In this document: piece by piece, positions 12,201 through 24,200 of the stretch | Layout of the letters: the number at the start of each line of letters is the position of its first letter | How positions within the stretch are numbered: position 1 is the first letter of the stretch | Origin: Setophaga petechia | Lineage: Eukaryota; Chordata; Aves; Passeriformes; Parulidae | Direction: 5' to 3' | DNA length: 64,000 nt | Assembly (NCBI GenBank): GCA_024362935.1 | Contig: JANCRA010000010.1 | Location: 5,696,501 to 5,760,500, forward strand | Notes under the pieces: generated by a model | Told to the model about the DNA's origin: nothing | Database searches by the model: none | What the model saw: only the letters and a program-made list of their open reading frames with translations | Program-made: the position numbers and the translations under genes

Positions 12201-15200
12201 GCTTTCCTGGCTAAATGACCTCTCTGAGCTCTTAGCAAATAGTTCTGTGCTTTCCAGAGCCCGTGAAGGTAAGAAAAGCTTCTGTTCCTACCAACAGGAC
12301 ATAGCTGAAGTGCTCTTGTTTGGGCAAGAGCAGACTTGAGCAGTAGCAATTTCTACAGTGCATGCAGGCTGGACATGGCTTTTCTGCATAGACCTAGGAT
12401 GCTTTTTGTATTGCTCAGCCTCTTCAGCACCAGACACTTCTCCCTTGTCATCCAACTCTATTGCATGATTTTATCTTTCCCTGAATAACTGTTTCAGTCT
12501 CTGCTCTTCTGGAGATGAATGTGTCTTCCCAGCTCTCTGTTTTTACAACTGGACACACGGCTAAGCTGCAGGTAGCTGTAGCAGAAATTCATTCCGTGGC
12601 CTGTGCCATGTCCACAGGAGCACTGGGACCACAGGGCTGCCCCTCAGGCTGTTGCCATGACCCTGCTCCCTCCTTCCCTTGCAGGCTATGAAGAGACCCT
12701 CATGCGCCTCGCTGCCATCCTGGCCAAGCATTTTGCTGACTCGAGGATTGTGGGCACAGGTGAGGCTGCATTCCTGTGCTTTTGGGGTGATAATGTCACA
12801 GGTCTGGCCAGTGCCACTGCCAGTGGCTCACCAGGCTTCTGCTGGGATCTGTCTGCTGAATCTGTTCAGTGCCTAAGCCTCTGCATTCAAAATGAGGCTG
12901 GGTACTGTCCTTACCCTGCTTGTGTCAGGGCAGACACATGACCTAGGACACCCTTTGAGAGCAGGACTCGTGTCCCAGCTGCCTGCATATCCAGTCTGGG
13001 CTTCCTTCTTAGCTGCTTGAGCCTGAGCATGCTCTCCATGTCAGCAGGGACAGTGTGCCTCCCCATGAGGGCCAGTGCCTCCCAGCCAGTGGCGTTCAGG
13101 TCCTCCCTGGCGTGCTGTGTGTCCCTGGGTGCCTGGCCTAGTCCCTTGTCATTCCTCCCCAGACATCCGGGACTCCCTGATGCAGGCGTTGGCCAGCTAC
13201 GTCTGCTACCCCCACTCGCTGCGTGCTGTAGAGAGGATCCCAGAAGAGCAGTAAGTGCTGCCCTGCCTGTTCCTGGGGAGCTGGGGCAGGGCTGGGGTGG
13301 TGGCAGGGCTGGGTGAGTGAGCAGGAGGGCTGCCAAGCACCCCTGAGGGTCCATGAGTTACCAGCAGGGGCGTGGAGTTGATTTGGGAGCCTTCTGTCAC
13401 CCTTTTACCAGTGGCTTTGCTCTGCCCCAGCTTCACGGGTCCTACTGTGTGTGCTGCTCAATCTCCTGTTCCCAAACCCTGTGGGCTGACCTGTGTCCCT
13501 GTCTGGCAGGAGGGTCTCCATGATGAAGAACCTCCTGGCTCCCTATGAGCAGCGACCCTGGGCACAGACCAACTGGATCCTCGTCAGGCTGTGGCGGGTG
13601 AGCATCCTGCATCCCTGCCCCTCTCAGCACCTGGGGCTGCTGGGACACTGAACATTTCACTTCCCAGTAGCAGCAAAACTGTTTTTCAGCCTCTAAGATC
13701 TTTCCTTCCCTCTTTTGCCAGGGCTGTGGCTTTGGGTACAGATACACACGGCTCCCACACCTGCTGAAAACCAAGCCTGAGGATGCCAGCCTCCCCAGCC
13801 TGCAGAGTGAGTGGGGCAGGGATTGGCACTCAGGGCTGTCATGGGGGCTGAGGGAGTTCCAGCCTCTTCCTTAGCAGCTTTCCCTGTGGGCCAGGCCAGC
13901 TGTTGGGATAGATGTCAAAGTGGGGTGTTCCTGGCCAAATATCCAGGTCTGGTTTTTACAGCCTGGCCATCCCCAGCCTCTCTACTGCTGATTTGGGCAT
14001 GCCAAATGATGAGTTAGATCAGTCATAAATAGGGGTTCTGGCCTCCAAAGGAGAGGAGAGAGGCCCAGGACTGCATCCTTACCAGAGTTTTAGCCTGAGA
14101 GCAAGCTCTGCCGTGTGCACAGTGATCAACTGCTGTGAGGAAGAGCTGCCACATTTGCCAAGCAGCAGTGCCCTGTGAGAGGGAGGGGGTGCCCAAGGAG
14201 ACAGGGCACTGTGTGAGTTTGGAGTGTTTTATCCTGGCATCTCTCGGACCTGGCAGGGCCTGTCCTGCCTTGGGCACTGCAGTTTGCTTCTCAGCCTGTC
14301 ACTGAGCTGAGGGGTTCCTCAGCTCTGTTGTGGCTGAGAAAGGTGTGGGGAGAAGTTGCCTTTCTTGAGCTGAAGAACATGTCCCCAGCTTTACCCTCAC
14401 AGGGTCTGGGCTTGTGTGGATCCATGCCTGTTGTCCCTCTGCTGTGGAAAAGGCTTTGTTCCAGGAGAGCTGCTCAGGAGTGGGGGACAGAAGGACAGGT
14501 GGCACATGGAGGTGTATGCTGAGGCCTGTCCAGGGAGCTGCCTGTCTGTTCTAACAGAACTCTTGTTCTCTTTTCTCTCTCCTGCCCATGGTGCCCAGGG
14601 GATCTCTCTGTTGCTAGTTTCCAGAGTAAGTTTGTTGTGTGACCTTCTCTTGTCTGGTGGAGTAGCTTTAGAGAGCTCCCTGCTTCCCCTCTTCTGCCTA
14701 GAGAGACCCTTTGTAGGCAGAGAGCTTCACAAGGGGCTGTTTTCCTCAGTTCCATCCCTGGGAGAAGCCAGGGGGGCTGTGCCCATGTGTCAGTCTCTGG
14801 GGCTGCATCATGGACCTGCTCTTGCAACTGTTTTAGCAGGGTTACCTCTGGGGTCAGAACCCTGCTCGAGGGGTTCCTCTCATCCTTAGGTGAGCTGGAG
14901 CAGCCCTGGCACACATGCAGGAGGGATCTCATGGCTGTCCCTCACTCTCCTACTGCACAGCCCAGGCACTGAGTGGCTGTCACCAGTCCTGTGGGGTGGG
15001 AACTGAGCTCAGCCCATCCTGGGGAGCTCTGGGGCAGCAGTAGAGCTGCTCAGCTCTCGAGGCCTTGCTCCACACATCGTGTGGCTCCACAGAGTCTGAG
15101 CCTGAGCCCAGAGTGGCCCTGCTGCCTACTGGGGACTTACTCTTGGCATGGCTATTTTAAGGCTCAACCAAATCAATAATGAATGCTGATTTAATTGAGG

Positions 15201-18200
15201 AGGGACAGGGGCCTCAGAGGTGTCCTTGAGATGCTGCCCAGGGAAGGAGGTGGAGGTGACCCCCCCCCTCCCCTTCACACCCATCAGTCTTCACCTTGTT
15301 GCAATTTGAGCACTTACAGAGTCAATGGGACAAACTGCTGAGCTGAGGAAATCCCTGCTTGTCTGGGTCTGCTGTTGCAGGCCAGGCTGAAGGGAGTGTG
15401 GGCAAATGCCTCTTCTGTGGTGCTCCAGCCTTGTCCTGCCTTTGGGATGCTTCCTTGGAAGACTGCACAGGTGGGGGAGGTTTGCCAGGCTGCCTCACAA
15501 CATCCATGAAGCACCCAGAGCACAGAGTACCTGGTCTCCTCTGCTGCCTCTTGCCCGTGCTCACTGAGGGCAAGCAGTGGATGCTGCCTGGCTTACCCGG
15601 GGGGGCAGAGGCTCAGAAAGGCCATCTGTGTCCCTGCTTGTTCCTAGAGTTACTCCTCAGCTCCACTGGCACTGAGCAGCTCTCATGCAAGCAGAGCTCT
15701 TCCTCACTTTGGCTCCTGAGAGCAGACAGGGGTAGTTGTGCTCGCTGGTGCTGCGGGGACTTGTTTTGGTTTCACCATGCAGTGTTGACAGGGCCAGGTG
15801 CTGTCCTGGCACACACAGGTGCTGCAGGGACTTGTTTTGGTTCACCATGCCGTGTTGGCAGTGCCAGGTGCTGTCCTGGCACACACAGGTGCTGCAGGGA
15901 CTTGTTTTGGTTTCACCATGCCATGTTGGCACGGCCAGGTGCTGTCCTGGCACACACAGCAGGAGCAGCAGTGGTGGCTCCGTGCTGGGCCCAGCCTGGA
16001 GAAAAGCAAGAGCTGCAGGGTGGCTTCAGATTGTATCACAGGGCTGCTCTGGCCCAGGCCTTCTGCCCACACAGCCCTCAGGTGGAGGGAGGGTAGGTGG
16101 GACCATGAGATCATCGAGCTGAGGTGTTGTGCAACGCAGGCCAGAGTTCACTCATGTCCCCTTCCCAAGCCAGCAAATTGCCTAAGCTGAAGAGGACTTT
16201 CAGGAGGAGATCCCACCTTGATCTGACAACACCAAAAGCATTAGCTGGTAGTAGTTGAACTGTCCAAACCCTTCTGATGGTGATTGTTCACCCTCAGAAA
16301 TAAATCCATAGCTCAGGAATCATAGAATGGTTTGGATTGGAAGGAACCTTAAAGCTCATTCTTGTTCCAACCCCCTGCCATGAGCAGGGACACTTTTCAC
16401 TAGACCAGGTTGCTCCAAGCCCTTTCCATCCTGGCTCTAAACACTTCCAGGGCGTCCATAACTTCTTGGGCCAACCTGTGCCAGCACCTCACCCTCACAC
16501 AGTAAAGAATGTTTTCCTGATTTCTAATCTAAACCTGCTCTCTCTGTTTGAAGCCATTTTCCCTTCCTAACCTCACCTTCTACCTTCCACTGCTGCTGCC
16601 CTGCCTTTCTCTGCTTTACAACATTTTATTCTTCAGAAGCACTTGTGTACCAGAGTAAACTCATTTCTTGTTCCTTTTCAGTTGGGAAAAATGCATGGCC
16701 TTTCTTTCTTATTCAGGAAGAGGTTTTGCTTTTCTGTGAGGCCTGTGGGGTGTTCACCCTTGCCATATTTTTAGCAGCCCCAGAGGTTTTGGTGCCATGC
16801 AGGTGGGAACCTTCCTTGATGTGCTGGTCGTGGAGCCAAAACTCACATTAGGTGCTTTGCCAGGGCTTTGCTTTGGATGCACACAGGATCCCAGGAGCCC
16901 TGGGCCATCCTGATGCCTCACACCCAGCCTCATGGATGTCTCATCCCCCAGGTGCTGCTGCTTCCCTTTGCCTCACCCTGCAGCCTCCCCTTGCTCCCCT
17001 CTCAATGCATCTCTGAACTGGCACTGGGCTCTCAGATACATCTGGAGCTTTTCAAAATCTCACATTGCTCTTGGGTGGAGCTGCTTTGCTTCTGAACCTC
17101 GTCCATTTGGGGCTTTCCTCTTCTGTGCTCAAGCTCTGCTGTAAATACTGCTGTGTCCAGAGACCCCCTCGGGCTGCTGACCAAGAGGTCTCCCAATTAG
17201 CCCTGTTAGAAATCTTGCTGGGTCATTAGCAAACTATAAAAGTACATAATTACCTTCCTGTAATGAAAGTATGTGACTTCTTCTTTACCATTATCTAGTA
17301 GGAGCACTTATTGAAGGCTTCCACTTCGCCTGCTTTATTAATTTTTAACTCTCTCTAATAATGGGCTTCTGCTACTGTTATACTTTCTGCCATTACTACT
17401 TCTATTAAATAATCCTGCTATATTTTTCCCTATACTTGAAAAAACTTTGCATTACCATGGTCAGTCAAGGATGTTTTTAATGTCCTCTCCATGTATTACC
17501 CCTTTTCTCCTTGCTTTTGCCTACCATTTCCTATGTTTGGTTATGTTCACTTTACCTCCTATGTTTTAACTCATGTCTTTGCTTCATCATGCTCTCAGTG
17601 ACCCTTTGAACCCAGGTGCTTGCTGGAGCACTGGGGTTTCTGTCTCCCTCATAATCTTCTTAAAGAACTCTGTGCTTTAATTTACTGTTTCCCCTACCTA
17701 GATTTTCTTTTCCTCTATTCTGTTTATATTTTTGCAGGGAAGTTTCTGTTGTGGAACATCAGATATATCTCCAACCCCTTGGTTCCACGCTCTGTTGCCC
17801 ACATTAAATGTATTGAGGTCAAACTTTCTGGCCTTGAGAAACTGCCAATTTCTGTTCCAATAAGTGATGTTTATCTGCCATAACGAAGGCTAAGCCATGA
17901 TTGAGTGGCTTTTGTATTAGGGAGGTACAAATTTTGAAGCTTTGATGACTTCCTAGGGCCAGGATCAAGATAGTTTCCCCATCACTGAGAATCCACAGGC
18001 TCCCTGCCTGCAGTGGCACATAAGGGATGTGGCATTGCCCAGGAGGGCAGGGTAACTCAGGTGGGTGGGAATGTCCCAGCAGAGATGAACATATTGCAAA
18101 CAAAGATGGGCACAGCACCAGGACTGGGTTTTGCATACCAGTAATAATTACCTCTTCTGGGAACTTGTGCAAGGAGTGAAGCTGTGCTGTATTCCAGGGC

Positions 18201-21200
18201 TTGTTCCTTACATTGCTTTCAAAGAGCAGCAGTGATCTTAGCATCTTTAGATTCAGAATCCTCTTGGGATCGACAAAAGCCAAGGAAATAATTGTTTCCT
18301 GGTGTTAGGTTTAAAACCTTCAATAAACCTATTTACCTGTGGAGAGGTTTGACAAAAGGCTGAGCCAGTTTTCAATGCTCTTATAGTCTGGCACAGTCTG
18401 CCAGCACCAGGAGAAGTATTTAAGGACCCAGAATTGCAGAATCACACCACTCATTGAAAAAAGACTGTGAGGAAATAGTCATTGACTAAAAATCAGGACA
18501 AGCGTGGGACCATCCTTCAAAAAACCAAAGCTGCGTTCAAATGAGGTAGACTTTGGCTGGGCAGCTCATCCTGGGATCTGTCCTGACTTGCAATGGTAAT
18601 AAAAGAGGCTTTGGCAGCAGACCAGCAGGATGACATGCAGAGTTCTTCCATGAGGAGTGGTGATCTCTGCCTAGAACTGCTTTGGTACTTGAAGGCTGGA
18701 AAGGGACTAACATGTCAGCAGTTTTAACCAAAAGCAGTTTTTACATGCTGAAGGGAGGCTGGGGAAAAGAAGGCAGTAAAAACTTAACCCTGCAAGAAGA
18801 CTTTTCAATTCTGAATGACTGAGAGAGAAAACATGGATAGAATTCAGCATCACCAGGTGTAGAATGGTGGGTGCTGTGCCCCTTCACCCATCACTGACAG
18901 ACAGGTCAAGGTTTGCCCCAGCATTGACTCTTGGGCTTCTCCTCTTGTGCCTCAGGACAGTTCCTGAGGGTTATCCTTGAACTGACAACCTATTGTAATC
19001 TTCTAGAGAAGAACAGCTGGATGTTCAGTCCAAGGACAAATTACACAACAGGAATTATGAGGAAAGCAAACCAGAACAAAACTAAAACCACATTATGCCT
19101 TTGTGCAAATCTGCCACGTGCTTGTGGTTTGGATGCTGTGTGTGGTTCTGATTCCACTTCTCCAAGGAAAACCTGGGAGAGGTGTTGGGCTTCAGGGAGG
19201 TGTGGCAAAAAGGACAAAGATGGGACAGTTTCAGTGGGAGAAACTGCACTGGCTGGGGCTGATCCTGTTTAAAGGACTGCCATGAAGGTGTGGAATCCCA
19301 GCTAGCTGGAGGAAGTGACTGGAGAGGAGCATCTTGCTGTCTCTACCATCAGAAGGAAGGGGTTACAGAGAATAAATATTAACAAATAAAGCGAGTAGGA
19401 GCCAAGCTCCAATCTGAATTCCTCCTGCTACACACAGCTGAAGTGTGGAATGTTGCTCTGGGACATGTTTAATGCTAAAGGCTTACACAGTTTCAGAGGA
19501 CTCTGGGCAAGAAATCCCCAGAGGACCAATAAATATGTAAAAAGGATGTCTGGCTTGGCCTGTCCCTGAGCCACGTGTAGCCAAAGGCTGGGAAAGTACA
19601 TGTGGGTGGGAGCAGGACATCAAAGACATTTGTTGTGATGAAGTCCCTCCCAAAAATGAGCTTTTAGTCAGGATCAAAGCTGGGCCACTGGCCTGCTTGG
19701 GGTTATTATGCACTGTGAGATTCAGTGAGTGTCCTCCATAATAACAAAAGTTCATTGCACTTGCTAGTGGGTATTCACAGAATAATTTGTCCTGTTTCCA
19801 TTTCAGATGACAGCCTCCTGTCATCCCTCCCTGGCTTTGCTAATCCCAGCTAGCAATCTGCCTGTAGTTATGCCTTGCTTCTTGATCCCTACAGATGTGG
19901 TGGAAGTTGTCCTGTGTTTGTTTTGCCACGCTGGCCCTTCAAGAAGGCTGCAACCCCAGAGAGCTTCTGCAGTCACAGCACAGCTTGTCCCTCTGGGCAT
20001 GACAGTCCTGGTGCTGCCAGGGTTTCCACCTGCTGTTTCTAACAGCTTCTAGTAGAGGAACATGTAGTTAGATTGTCCCTATAGTTGGTAAATCTGCTTG
20101 TTTCTCTTTCCAAGCCCTGAGTTTTGGACTGAACTCCACTACCTTTCCTTTGTAGTATTGAATGTTCTGTGAGCCTCTTGCTGACAGTGGGTCCTTCTGC
20201 TGGTGAGCAGCATCTGTCCCATATGTGCCCCTTTCTTTTCCCTGCCCATCCATGGGGGCTGGTGTCCCACACAGCCCTGACTGTGCTCCCCAGCTGCTGG
20301 GCCTGACCTCCTCTGTGGTCTTGATAGTGAGGAAGTCCAGAATGAGATGCCACCAAACCAAGGGGATGTGTCTGTGCGTGGGCTGAACCTGGCTGGGGAG
20401 TGTGGGCAGCTCTGCCTGACCCAGCAAAGGGCAGAACCAGCCTCAGCTCCATACAGAAGCCTCTCAGGAGTGGGATTTACGGGATACCTTCCTCCCCACA
20501 CACAGGCAGACAGGCACGGCCATGTGAGGCTGTGCTGGCTCCAGGCAGCTGCTGCCACACTGGTATCAGGAGCAATTAATGCTGAGCTGACCACGGGCCT
20601 CTGCAGAGCTGAGCAAGAGGGATGCTGAGCTGCAGGGCAGTGCTCCTGTGCATGTGGGCAGCAGCAAGCACAGAGGGCTCTTCCCTGGCTAATTCAGGCT
20701 GGCATTGGAAAGAAGTGCTGGGAGGCCCAACAGGCACGATCACTGCTCAGAATAGTCCTTGTGCCAGCTCCCAGTGTCCTGCCATCTCTGCTTACTGTAA
20801 GGTGTAGCAGGCTCTGAGCTGGCTAGGGCCCCATGGAGGGCCAAGGCTTAATGATAGGAATTGCTACATCATGATGAAATAGCAAAAGAAGCTCCTGTCT
20901 TCCACCTTTCAGAGCCCAGCTTATCTCTGTAACCCCATAGGTCACTTTCCCTTAACCCCTACTATTGGACAAGTTTGGATCCTCTTATACCCCATAAAAA
21001 GGGGCTGTTTTAGCCCATTCTGGTTAGAAGAGCTGTCGCTGGAACCCTTCACAGACCCCTCAATAAAACCATCCCTGTGGAACCCCAGGACGATTTTCTT
21101 CTCCTCCCTCGCATCTGCTTCCCCACTAGCCTGGGTGCTTTTGCAAGCAAAGAGCTGGAATCCTAAGGGAGCTGATAATCACTGAAGAGCTGATATCCAT

Positions 21201-24200
21201 TGGGCTTGCTGAGGTAGCCAGGGGCTGAGAGCAGCCTGGGTACTTGGACACTCTGTCCCCATGAAGGACTGAGCTATCTGGCCATGCTGCCTGCTCGGGG
21301 GCAAATCAGCCCAGCAGGGAGTTGGGATTAGTAAGGCACAAGCCAACATTCCCTAAGCCCAGGACTGGTCTCTCAGCCTGCCCTGGCCCCTGGCTCGTGG
21401 CTGCCCTGTGAGCAGGCTCTGAAGCTGTGTCTGTGTGGTTTCAGAGCCGTGTCCCTCCACCCTGCTGCAGCGGCACATGGCAGACCTGCTCCGCAGCGAC
21501 CGCGACCTGGCCCCCAGCTTCCTCAACAGCGTCCTGAACCAGCTCAACTGGGCCTTCTCCGAGTTCATTGGCATGATCCAGGAGGTGGGTGTGCCCCAGG
21601 GCACACACAGGGGCTCAGGGCACACCTCACTGGGCTGGGGGTGGCAGCCCTCCTTTGGGAAGGGGCTCCTTTTGAAGCTGTGTCCATTGCTTGGCAGATC
21701 CAGCAGGCAGCAGAGCGCCTGGAGAGGAACTTTGTGGACAGCAGGCAGCTGAAGGTGTGTGCCACCTGCTTTGACCTGTCGGTGAGCCTGCTCAGGGTGC
21801 TGGAAATGACTGTCACACTGGCCCCAGAGATCTTCCTCGACTGGAACCGCCCCTCCTCAGAGCTGCTGCTCCGGAGGCTCGCCCAGGTACCCTCTTGTGT
21901 GGAGAAACAGCATCTGGAGGGGCACAGGGACTCCTCTGCCCTCTCTGTGCATGTGTGGTGAACCAGGGGCTCTTGTTGCAAGTGCTGTAGTACTGAGAGC
22001 TGCTGCAGAACAGGTGGTGCTCCCTAAAATCCTGCATATCAACTGCTCCCCTCCTTTGCAGCTGCTCTGGTCACAGCTGATTTCTACCTCTGCTGGCAGT
22101 GAGGGTGACAGCTGCTGAAATATTCCTTATGAGGGGCCAGTAAATGCTGAATTCTCCTGTGACAAGCAATGCCATGAAATCTGGAGAGAAGGTGTGATAT
22201 TTCTGGGTGAGGAGCTGTGGAGAGTGTAGCTGATTTCACAGGGCACACACTCCAGTGTTTGGACAGGCATCTTGGTCCTTTATCCCTCAGTCCTAGAATT
22301 TGGTACTAAATGTCTCCACTTTCCTGCCACAATGAGTGGGACAGCCCCATTCTAACTCACAACACCCCTTAGGCTCCAGTAAATTCATTTATTTTCTAAA
22401 GCATGAGCAATCCTGGGAAGCCCTGAGGGCAGCCTGCCCTCGTACATGCTGGATTGGTGCAGAGCAGTTGGATGTACCTTGGCAGTACCACAAAGGTTCA
22501 TCTTTGGGCTCAGGACTCTGAGCAGATGAAACAGAGTCTGGCACCATAATCATGAGGGAAGTGCTCAGCTGAGTGAGGAGGAAAGTGAGGGGCCCTTAGC
22601 AGGTGGCTTTGGGGAATGTGCAGCAGAGAGTGGGCTGCTGCAGCTTCCTCCTTGCTACCTGTTGCTGTTATGAAGCCATGCCCCAACACTGACCAGGCTC
22701 ACAGTGTTCTTCTGTTGTGCATTGGGGCATCAGGAAGAGGGATTTTGCATTTTGAGAGATGGAGCTCAGCTTGCAGCAGTTGTGTCAAGCCTGGAGCAGT
22801 CCCTGCTTGTCCCACTGGGGGTTTGGGTGAGAGCTAATGTGGCTGATTAAGTGTGGTCACAGCTGATTCCATCTCTGCAGAGAGCTCTCTGCACTCATCC
22901 CGTGCTTCAGAGCTGGAAGGTCCATCCTGCTGCCAGCTCCAGGCAGGGCAGGACCTGGACTGTGCCTCACCCTGCTGACACTGCTTCTGCCCACGGCTGC
23001 CAGCTCACTCCTCACAGGCTCTGGCTGTCCTGGGGACTGTAGCTTCTGCTTGCCAGGAGCTTTTCTCTGCAGAAGTCGCTTGGCTTCTGCAGGTGGGAAT
23101 TCAGATTTAGGTGGGAGGTGCTGACATTCAGGTGTCTTGACCTCAGACTGACTCTTCCCTGGGAGGTTTTGGTTTTGTACAACCACTGTGATGTGGTACC
23201 ACTCCTTCCCTGCCAGGGCCAAGCTGGGTGTGTGCTGTGAGCCTCCCTCTGCCAGGGCCAAGCTAGGTGTGTGCTGTGAGCCTCCCTCTGTGCATCCACC
23301 AGCCCTCAGGCACCGAGTCCAGACTATAGGGCCATGCTGCCCCAAAGCTCTTCAGATGCTGCTCGCAGGAAGGGACATCCAGAAAATAAAAACCCTCTCT
23401 GCTTTTCCCTCCACAGCTCTTGAACCAGGTGCTGAACCGTGTGACAGCTGAAAGGAACTTGTTTGACAGAGTGGTCAACCTCCGTCTGCCGGGTGAGTGC
23501 CCTCTGTCCCTCTGTGGGAGTGTGCTCTTGGGGAGGGAGGGGTGCCTTGGGCTGAAGGTTCGTGCAGAGCTGGATGGGATCAGGCCTCAGACCTGCCCTG
23601 CTCTGCCTGTCTCACGGTGGCAGGAGCTCTGACCTTTCCCTTTTGCTTCCACAGGGCTGGAGAGCGTGGACCATTACCCAATCCTGGTGGCTGTGACAGG
23701 GATCCTGGTCCGGCTGCTGGTGGACACTGATGTTCAGGGGTGAGTGGCTTTTGCCTTCCAAAGCTCAGGGTCTCTGTGTGTGGCATTGCTCTGAGTGCTG
23801 CAGTGGGGCATGGGAGGTGTTGCAGGAGCAGCATGGGGTGTGGAGGCTAAAGTGAGGGGAAGCTGATGAGTGTGGATCAGGCAGAAACCAAAGAGCCACA
23901 TTCCCAGTGTTGCTACTGCTGAGTGCAAAGCCCCTTCCTGTGGTGGTGGAAAACCTTTGTGAGAGGTGGCTGTGATGGAAAACCCTTGTAAGAGGTGGCT
24001 GTGAGATGCTGTACTGACAGCACATGTGCACCTTCCTCCTTGGGACGGGGCTGGCACTGTGTGACAGGACAGCTGCTGGTGGAAGTTGTGGGTACTGCGT
24101 GTGACAGAGCTGTGCTGATGTGGTGACACATCACAGTGCTGCAGCACACAGTGATGGCTGGAAGGGAGCTCATTGGAGCTCCTTCACCCTGGGCCCCTCC

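Larger units (their letters stand above)
13807..21444 (+). other. large RNF123 intron, 7.6 kb, with repeats
   Basis: This long intron holds the candidate microexon (14599-14625), a 71-bp tandem repeat (15748-15959), a CR1 fragment (16318-16572) and an LTR-like element (20803-21145). From about 17,200 to 17,800 it is AT-rich. I saw no other gene; the open frames here are short and without family resemblance. Confidence 0.6.

Noticed and set aside
15359..16096. 245-codon open frame with repeated [12 protein letters not shown] peptides
   Set aside because: It is created by the three-unit 71-bp tandem repeat; there is no splice context and no family resemblance.
22066..22880. TGGTCACAGCTGATT occurring twice 0.8 kb apart
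   Set aside because: Only about 15 bp are identical and the flanks diverge; too weak to call a duplication.
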